NCBI GenBank assembly: GCA_014382915.1
Contig: JACNIV010000339.1
Location: 1 to 10,691, forward strand
Reading direction: 5' to 3'
DNA length: 10,691 bases
Origin: Candidatus Cloacimonadota bacterium
Lineage (GTDB): Bacteria; Cloacimonadota; Cloacimonadia; Cloacimonadales; TCS61
Below the pieces are notes generated by a model. That model was not told the origin of the DNA, ran no database searches, and saw nothing but the letters and a program-made list of their open reading frames with translations. A program made the position numbers and the translations under genes. Positions 6,453-10,691 of the stretch are shown here, one piece after another. Within the stretch, counting starts at the first letter, position 1. Every line of letters starts with the position of its first letter.

Positions 6453-7946
6453 TGAACATATCTCCCATTTTCCAATTTCTTGCCAGGGGGTTGTCATTTG
6501 AGAATATTGTGAATCATATTCTTTTGCTCTTTTGCTTATTCCTAAAGATTTATTTAACGCGCCAGCTATTAAAGCAATATTTAATTTTTCCTGTTTTGGA
6601 AGAAGTGACTCTTCATGCTCATCAATAAAGTGAGTGTCATAATCACCACTGGCAAAGTTTTTAGAATCGATGATTCGTTTCAAATACCCGATATTGGTTT
6701 TTATTCCTAAAATAATGTACTCTTTTAAATTTTCAGAGATTCTGACAATCGACATATTTCTGTTTTCCGACCAGACAATTAATTTTGAAAGAATGGGATC
6801 GTAGTGAGGAGGGATATTACAACCTTGATAGATACCAGAATCAACCCTTATTCCGGGTCCTTTAGGTTCAGATAGGAACAGAATTTTACCCGGAGAGGGA
6901 ACAAAATTATTATCAGGGTCTTCAGCATAAATCCGGGTTTCAATGGCGTGTCCATTCTGCTTGATCTGATCTTGAGAAAGTAGAAGTTTCTCACACGCTG
7001 CAATTTTTATCTGTTCACGAACTAGATCAACTCCAGTAACCATTTCAGTTATCGGATGTTCTACCTGAATTCGCGCATTAACTTCCAGGAAATAGAACTT
7101 TTTATTTTTATCCAGAAGGAATTCAACAGTTCCGGCAGTTGTATAATCAGAAGCTTCGATTACTTTTTTTGCTGCTTCTCCCATTTCAATTCTTAATTCA
7201 TCATTCAAAGCTGGAGATGGAGTTTCTTCAATGATCTTCTGATGCCGTCTTTGGATGGAGCATTCCCGCTCAAAAAGATGAACGCAATTTCCATAATTAT
7301 CCCTTAAAACCTGAAACTCTATATGACGCGGTTCCTCGATGTATTTTTCTAAATAAATAGAATCATCACCAAAAGAACTTAATGCTTCTCTTTGACTGAT
7401 AGCGATACTTTTTTCCAAATCTTTTTCATTATGAACTACTCGCATTCCTTTTCCACCACCACCCATGGAAGCTTTGATCATAACTGGATATCCAGTTTTT
7501 TCTGCTGTTTTTTTGAATAAGGAAATATCAGTGCTGGTCATGTGCATACCGGGAATGATGGGAACATCTACTTTTTTTACTGTATTACGTGAAGCAACTT
7601 TGTCTCCGACTAAAGATAATGCTTTTGAACTAGGTCCGATAAAGATGATTCCGGCATCTTCACAGGCTTTGGCAAATTTTTCATTTTCAGCTAAGAAGCC
7701 ATATCCAGGATGGATAGCTTCTGCTTTGGTTTTCTTCGCAGCTTCCAGAATAGCTTCGATATTTAAATAACTGGAAATTGCTGGAGAATCGCCGATCCAG
7801 ACAGTTTCATCCATAAAACGAAGATGAAGTGATTTTTTATCTATCGTCGAGTAAACTCCAACAGTGGAAATTCCAAGTTCCTTACACGCTTTCGCAACTC
7901 GGATGGCAATTTCTCCTCTATTTGCTATTAATATTTTCTTAAACAT
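6444..7946 (-). CDS. Biotin carboxylase subunit of acyl-CoA carboxylase (split LiuD/MccA)
   Basis: ATP-dependent carboxylation of biotin, for transfer to an acyl-CoA by the beta subunit. The N-terminus MFKKILIANRGEIAIRVAKA is diagnostic. The ATP-grasp glycine loop MGGGGKGMRVV is at 161-171, and FERECSIQRRHQKIIEETPSP at about 225-245. The metal and biotin site EVNARIQVEHPITE (288-301) and HYDPILSKLI near 381 follow. At 500 residues it is longer than a stand-alone AccC (about 450). Its tail TTPWQEIGKWE resembles the SPW..GWR link that enters the BT domain of fused alpha subunits, then stops at CSLS. The biotinyl protein resumes in the same reading frame 78 nt later. It is preceded by an AAAGAAG-type site and by mini-element 2. 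The likely complex is methylcrotonyl-CoA carboxylase with LiuB. Confidence 0.93.
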   Translation of the reverse strand: MFKKILIANRGEIAIRVAKACKELGISTVGVYSTIDKKSLHLRFMDETVWIGDSPAISSYLNIEAILEAAKKTKAEAIHPGYGFLAENEKFAKACEDAGIIFIGPSSKALSLVGDKVASRNTVKKVDVPIIPGMHMTSTDISLFKKTAEKTGYPVMIKASMGGGGKGMRVVHNEKDLEKSIAISQREALSSFGDDSIYLEKYIEEPRHIEFQVLRDNYGNCVHLFERECSIQRRHQKIIEETPSPALNDELRIEMGEAAKKVIEASDYTTAGTVEFLLDKNKKFYFLEVNARIQVEHPITEMVTGVDLVREQIKIAACEKLLLSQDQIKQNGHAIETRIYAEDPDNNFVPSPGKILFLSEPKGPGIRVDSGIYQGCNIPPHYDPILSKLIVWSENRNMSIVRISENLKEYIILGIKTNIGYLKRIIDSKNFASGDYDTHFIDEHEESLLPKQEKLNIALIAGALNKSLGISKRAKEYDSQYSQMTTPWQEIGKWEICSLS

Positions 7947-7961
7947 AATTATCTTCTTTAT

Positions 7962-8387
7962 TCACCGCAGAGGACGGGGAGAGCGCGGAGAATCAGGAAA
8001 ATTATTCACAACTCTTTTAATTCCGCCCTTCTTTAGCATATTAACATTGAAATTTATCAATAAACCGACTTTACAACCAGAAATTTTTAAATAAGATAAT
8101 AATTGTGATTTATGGATTGGAAGCAATTTTTCGACAGATTTAAGTTCAACAATAACAGAATCTTCAACAAAGAAATCCAAACGATAAGAACAGTCGAGTT
8201 TAATTCCTTTGTAGAGAATCGGAAGATGTTTTTGGTGTTTAACTTTCATATCTGTTTGTCTCAAATCATAAAACATACAAGTTTCATAAGCAGATTCAAG
8301 AAGTCCCGGACCCAATGCTCGATGGACTTCAATGGCAATTCCAATAATATTTTCCGTAATTTGATTTAATCTTTCACCTTCATTCAT
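7962..8387 (-). CDS. GxxExxY-family protein (PDDEXK_3-like)
   Basis: 141 residues, intact. ALGPGLLESAYE carries the GxxExxY motif (G28, E31, Y34). YRLDFFVEDSVIVELKSV supplies D71, E81 and K83 in a PD-(D/E)XK-like spacing, and SQLLSYLKISGCKVGLLINF is the conserved C-terminal part. The family is small and soluble, has no signal or membrane segment, and its function is not established; a nuclease-like fold is proposed from these residues. The last residues, SPRSPRPLR, are encoded by the inverted repeat itself, and the A of the start codon (8387) is the last base of the opposite arm. GGAGAGG inside that arm is the likely ribosome site. It lies in the operon direction between liuC and the biotin carboxylase, with no metabolic link that I can see. 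Confidence 0.88.
   Translation of the reverse strand: MNEGERLNQITENIIGIAIEVHRALGPGLLESAYETCMFYDLRQTDMKVKHQKHLPILYKGIKLDCSYRLDFFVEDSVIVELKSVEKLLPIHKSQLLSYLKISGCKVGLLINFNVNMLKKGGIKRVVNNFPDSPRSPRPLR
7964..7991 (+). repeat. Terminal inverted repeat, mini-element 2, distal arm
   Basis: Begins ACCGCAGAGGACGGGGAGAG reading inward. It agrees with the other arm at 23 of 28 positions and is built from 9-nt units of the CGCAGAGGA type. It overlaps the C-terminal codons and the TGA stop of the GxxExxY gene. Confidence 0.85.
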
Positions 8388-8414
8388 CTCTGCGACCTCT
8401 CCGACCTCTGCGGT
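8387..8414 (-). repeat. Terminal inverted repeat, mini-element 2, proximal arm
   Basis: Inward it begins ACCGCAGAGGTCGGAGAGGT, made of three 9-nt units (CGCAGAGGT, CGGAGAGGT, CGCAGAGAT). Its inner end is the A of the GxxExxY start codon, and the arm contains the purine-rich ribosome site for that gene. Confidence 0.85.
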
Positions 8415-8420
8415 AAATTA

Positions 8421-9212
8421 CTATTTCGCCCATTTTGGTTTTCGTTTATCAAAGAAGGCATTCATGCCTTCCTGACCTTCGTCGGAAATTCGCATTTTTG
8501 ATATAACTTCCGCTGTATATTCACCTGCTTCCTTTAGAGACATTTCTGGAACTTTGCTTATCAAATCTTTGCACATTCCAATAGCTTCCGGTCCGCTGGT
8601 TATCAGTTGTTTTGTAATACTTTCTGCAAAATCATTCATCTCTTCTAAGGGAACGATAAAGTTAATAAGTCCAGCATTACAGGCTTTTTCTGCTGTTAAT
8701 CTTTCTCCTGTCAGGAAGAATTCCCTGCAACGACCTTCACCACATTTTTTCACAACATACGGAGAAATGCAAGCAGGAACCAATCCTAACTTAACTTCAC
8801 TAAAACTGAATTTTGCGTGAGTTGCTGCTATCGCAATATCACAAACTGCAACTAATCCGGTTCCTCCTCCGATTGCTGCTCCATTTACTAGACAGATCGT
8901 CGGTTTTTTTATTGAATACATTTTATAGAACATTTTAGAAAGAGCGAGTGAATCTTCTAAATTCTCTTCATAAGAAAAATCTTTCATTTTCTTCATCCAT
9001 TTTAGATCTGCACCGGCACAGAATGATTTTCCTTTTCCAGTTAAGATTATTACCCGAATATTATCTTGATCTTTCAAATAATCAAAAACTTTAGTTAATT
9101 CGGAGATCATTATATCATTAAAGGCATTATGGATTTCAGGACGATTAAGAGTAATATAAGCAATTTTATTTTTTTGTTGGAATGAGATTGTCTCTAATTT
9201 ACTTTTTACCAT
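8421..9212 (-). CDS. liuC: Methylglutaconyl-CoA hydratase, LiuC-type
   Basis: A crotonase-fold enzyme of 263 residues, proposed to hydrate 3-methylglutaconyl-CoA to HMG-CoA in leucine breakdown. SFCAGADLKWM (63-73) is the oxyanion segment. FSFSEVKLGLVPACISPYVV contains the remaining catalytic acid E139 and the SEV..GL.PA.ISP pattern that I associate with bacterial LiuC. The position of the first hydratase glutamate is glycine here (G119 in IGGGTGL), as I recall for LiuC-like proteins and unlike the second hydratase in this window. It lies between a LiuB-type carboxyltransferase and the carboxylase alpha genes, which is classic liu neighbour content. An AAGGAAA site precedes the start, and mini-elements 3 and 2 flank the gene. 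A generic enoyl-CoA hydratase role remains possible. Confidence 0.85.
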   Translation of the reverse strand: MVKSKLETISFQQKNKIAYITLNRPEIHNAFNDIMISELTKVFDYLKDQDNIRVIILTGKGKSFCAGADLKWMKKMKDFSYEENLEDSLALSKMFYKMYSIKKPTICLVNGAAIGGGTGLVAVCDIAIAATHAKFSFSEVKLGLVPACISPYVVKKCGEGRCREFFLTGERLTAEKACNAGLINFIVPLEEMNDFAESITKQLITSGPEAIGMCKDLISKVPEMSLKEAGEYTAEVISKMRISDEGQEGMNAFFDKRKPKWAK

Positions 9213-9227
9213 TTCTTTTCCTTTTTT

Positions 9228-9268
9228 TCATTGATTTAAACTGATTTATCATTGATGAAGACTGATAA
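9228..9268 (+). repeat. Terminal inverted repeats, mini-element 3, distal outer and inner arms
   Basis: The outer arm TCATTGATTTAAACTGATTT (9228-9247) is followed directly by a 21-nt inner arm beginning ATCATTGATGAAGACTGATA (9248-9268). The outer arm matches 9770-9789 at 17 of 20 positions, and the inner arm matches 9713-9733 at 20 of 21, both inverted. Units of about 10 nt ending in CTGAT recur. Confidence 0.85.
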
Positions 9269-9290
9269 CAATGAATTTAATTTCATAGTG

Positions 9291-9683
9291 CTATTTCTCA
9301 AAATTCTTATATCTGGCAAAGCGTTTAAAATTTAGTTTTTCATTTCCGAAATTGACTAAAACTCCAACTTCAAGACCTGATGCTTTGAGATATGATATAA
9401 TTTGAGCTTTAAATACACCTGATAAATCTCCAGTTACTGCTTTTATTTCTAATATAATCTTTTTGTTTATAATAAAATCAACTCTGAATTTACCAACTAT
9501 TTCATTAAGATAGATTACATTGAATTCTTTTTCTGATTCAATATCAAAATTATTCTTAGGAAAAAGTATTTTCAAAGCATTATGATATACCTTTTCTGGA
9601 AATCCCGGTCCAAGAGTATTATGCACTTCCATACATAAACCGATAATATTTTCTGTTAGTTTACTGAATAAATATTTTATCAT
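9291..9683 (-). CDS. GxxExxY-family protein (PDDEXK_3-like)
   Basis: 130 residues, intact. It carries the GxxExxY motif in TLGPGFPEKVY (G27, E30, Y33), although a proline replaces the usual hydrophobic residue before the glutamate. FRVDFIINKKIILEIKAV supplies D69, E79 and K81, and KAQIISYLKASGLEVGVLVNFG is the conserved tail with Q94. There is no signal or membrane segment. The start follows GAGGG by 6 nt, a site lying at the inner end of the repeat tract. It is clearly homologous to the copies at 7962-8387 and 4658-5049 but differs from both at many positions, so these are not recent duplicates of each other. Its function is unknown; a nuclease-like role is an inference from the acidic and lysine residues. 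Confidence 0.9.
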   Translation of the reverse strand: MIKYLFSKLTENIIGLCMEVHNTLGPGFPEKVYHNALKILFPKNNFDIESEKEFNVIYLNEIVGKFRVDFIINKKIILEIKAVTGDLSGVFKAQIISYLKASGLEVGVLVNFGNEKLNFKRFARYKNFEK

Positions 9684-9712
9684 TTGAATCCCTCATCTGT
9701 TTTCATCAGCAT

Positions 9713-9789
9713 TTATCAGTATTCATCAATGATTCTACCTTTTTTATTCCTTTTCTGTTTACATCATAGACATCTGTTTACATCAATGA
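9713..9789 (-). repeat. Terminal inverted repeats, mini-element 3, proximal outer and inner arms
   Basis: The outer arm reads TCATTGATGTAAACAGATGT inward (9770-9789) and is followed by a second partial copy, ATGATGTAAACAGA. The inner arm (9713-9733) begins ATCATTGATGAATACTGATA. Beyond it the unit repeats again as AAATGCTGAT and GAAAACAGAT before the GxxExxY ribosome site. Confidence 0.85.
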
Positions 9790-9790
9790 A

Positions 9791-10691
9791 TTACATACGA
9801 AACACTCCAAATTTATGATCGGGAATGGATGCATTAAGCGACATTGAAATCGCCAGACCAAGAATATTTCTTGTATCCAGGGGATCTATTATTCCATCAT
9901 CCCACAATCTTGCAGTGGAATAATATGTACTCGACTCATTCTCATATTTCTCGAGGATCGGTTTCCTGATCTCTTCGATCTCTGCTTTGGTAAGTTTTTT
10001 ACCTTGCCTGGTTAGCGCTCTGACTTTAACATCTGTTAGAACACCAGCAGCCTGCTCTCCGCCCATTACACAGATCTTTGAAGTTGGCCACATCCACAAA
10101 CATCTCGGACTATAAGCACGACCACACATACCGTAGTTTCCTGCTCCATATGAACCACCGATGATAATTGTGAATTTCGGAACTTGAGCATTGGCCACAG
10201 CATGAACAAGTTTAGCTCCGTCTTTGGCAATTCCTTGATGTTCGTACCTTTTTCCAACAATGAAACCTGTAATATTCTGCAGGAACAGAAGTGGAATTTT
10301 TCTTACTGAACATAAAGAAACAAAATGAGCTCCTTTTTGTGAAGATTCCGAAAACAGAACTCCATTATTTGCCAGGATTCCAACAGGGTAACCCATAATT
10401 CTCGCAAATCCGCAAATCAATGTCTGACCGTAAAGTTCTTTGAATTCATGAAATTCGCTGCCATCAACGATTCGGGCAATAACTTCTCTCATATCAAAGG
10501 ATTTTTTTAGATCTTTTGGTACTATTCCATAAAGTTCTTTTGGGTCATAAGCAGGTTCTTCAGGTTGAAATCGTTCTAAAGGATGTTTCTGGGGTGAAAT
10601 TATATTTTCTAAAATATTTCGTGTGATCTCAATTGCTTGTTCATCATTTTCAGCATAATGGTCTGCAACTCCGGAAATTCGGCAATGAACA
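9791..10691 (-). CDS. liuB: Methylcrotonyl-CoA carboxylase carboxyltransferase (beta) subunit, 5' partial
   Basis: Transfers CO2 from carboxybiotin to 3-methylcrotonyl-CoA. The open frame runs off the window edge (first whole codon at 10690), so about 299 C-terminal residues of an expected 530 or so are present. The visible N-terminal stretch begins [20 protein letters not shown], a hallmark of the methylcrotonyl beta subunit. [22 protein letters not shown], the glycine-rich [16 protein letters not shown] and [10 protein letters not shown] follow. The C-terminus [13 protein letters not shown]...FGVFRM is the typical MccB/LiuB ending. The ATG at 10492 is internal ([12 protein letters not shown]), not the start. 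LiuC and the split alpha subunit downstream support a leucine-degradation role. Geranyl-CoA carboxylase is a less likely alternative. Confidence 0.93.
   Translation of the reverse strand, partial: VHCRISGVADHYAENDEQAIEITRNILENIISPQKHPLERFQPEEPAYDPKELYGIVPKDLKKSFDMREVIARIVDGSEFHEFKELYGQTLICGFARIMGYPVGILANNGVLFSESSQKGAHFVSLCSVRKIPLLFLQNITGFIVGKRYEHQGIAKDGAKLVHAVANAQVPKFTIIIGGSYGAGNYGMCGRAYSPRCLWMWPTSKICVMGGEQAAGVLTDVKVRALTRQGKKLTKAEIEEIRKPILEKYENESSTYYSTARLWDDGIIDPLDTRNILGLAISMSLNASIPDHKFGVFRM

Larger units (their letters stand above)
7964..8414 (-). mobile_element. Mini-element 2: GxxExxY gene with terminal inverted repeats
   Basis: A unit of about 450 bp consisting of two 28-nt inverted arms and one intact GxxExxY ORF that fills the whole interior. 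The proximal arm starts 6 nt after the liuC stop codon (8421-8423). The distal arm ends 18 nt before the biotin carboxylase start. No target duplication is obvious. Transfer as a unit is inferred from structure. Confidence 0.65.
9228..9789 (-). mobile_element. Mini-element 3: GxxExxY gene with nested inverted repeats
   Basis: About 560 bp, with two nested pairs of inverted arms (outer 9228-9247/9770-9789, inner 9248-9268/9713-9733) around one intact GxxExxY ORF. The outer end starts 1 nt after the liuB stop codon (9791-9793). The other end is 16 nt from the liuC start, just outside its ribosome site. The inner pair is nearly perfect, which suggests recent origin or selection for pairing. Confidence 0.65.

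Noticed and set aside
7465..7770. Plus-strand open frames (also 131-352, 411-713, 2555-2887, 3412-3711, 8554-8820)
   Set aside because: Each lies opposite a well-supported minus-strand gene, has no recognisable domain, and is explained by the composition of the true coding strand.
7962..8387. Toxin-antitoxin reading of the GxxExxY genes
   Set aside because: No partner ORF is present in any of the three elements.
4588..9789. Target-site duplications at the element ends
   Set aside because: I compared the bases just outside each arm pair and saw no convincing direct repeat.
9700..9790. CRISPR array
   Set aside because: The units are about 10 nt, contiguous and degenerate, with no spacers of regular length and no cas genes.
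10490..10492. ATG at 10492 as the liuB start
   Set aside because: The frame stays open to the window edge and encodes conserved beta-subunit sequence upstream of it.

Overview
The window is AT-rich bacterial DNA in which every supported gene lies on the minus strand, so transcription runs from high to low coordinates. The content (methylcrotonyl-CoA carboxylase, enoyl-CoA hydratases, a hydroxyacyl-CoA dehydrogenase, an SCP2-type thiolase, and several GxxExxY-family ORFs) suggests a free-living bacterium, perhaps anaerobic or facultative, that catabolises branched-chain amino acids and acyl-CoAs. The low G+C, the rpiB-glyA pair and the abundant GxxExxY genes are compatible with Cloacimonadota or another lineage near the FCB group. 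That placement is a guess from general knowledge and is not proven by the sequence.

Layout in transcription order. (1) 10691-9791: 3' part of the carboxyltransferase (beta) subunit of a methylcrotonyl-CoA-type carboxylase (liuB). (2) 9789-9228: mini-element 3 with a GxxExxY gene. (3) 9212-8421: LiuC-type methylglutaconyl-CoA hydratase. (4) 8414-7964: mini-element 2 with a GxxExxY gene. (5) 7946-6444: biotin carboxylase. (6) 6452-6381: a short ORF-less inverted-repeat site. (7) 6365-5874: BT-like plus biotinyl domain protein. Items 5 and 7 together look like one alpha subunit (LiuD/MccA) cut into two genes. (8) 5853-5083: crotonase-type enoyl-CoA hydratase. (9) 5086-4588: mini-element 1 with a frameshifted GxxExxY gene. 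(10) 4566-3229: divergent 3-hydroxyacyl-CoA dehydrogenase. (11) 3218-1977: SCP2-type thiolase, followed by an intrinsic terminator. (12) A separate rpiB-glyA operon (1843-92) with its own candidate promoter and a strong terminator.

The metabolic logic is leucine degradation (carboxylation of 3-methylcrotonyl-CoA, then hydration of 3-methylglutaconyl-CoA) followed by a beta-oxidation trio (hydratase, dehydrogenase, thiolase) that could process acyl-CoAs to acetyl-CoA. Isovaleryl-CoA dehydrogenase and HMG-CoA lyase are not in the window.

The most unusual feature is a set of small elements at the joints of this operon. Three carry a GxxExxY (PD-(D/E)XK-like) ORF in the operon direction, and each is bounded by imperfect terminal inverted repeats. 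The repeat sequence differs from element to element, but each is built from degenerate units of about 9-10 nt. One end falls at or within 7 nt of the upstream gene's stop codon, and the other lies 16-22 nt before the downstream start codon, just outside its ribosome binding site. A fourth joint has the same style of repeats with no ORF and lies exactly where the carboxylase alpha subunit is split. This looks like a family of operon-tolerated mini-elements and is the best candidate here for an undescribed system.
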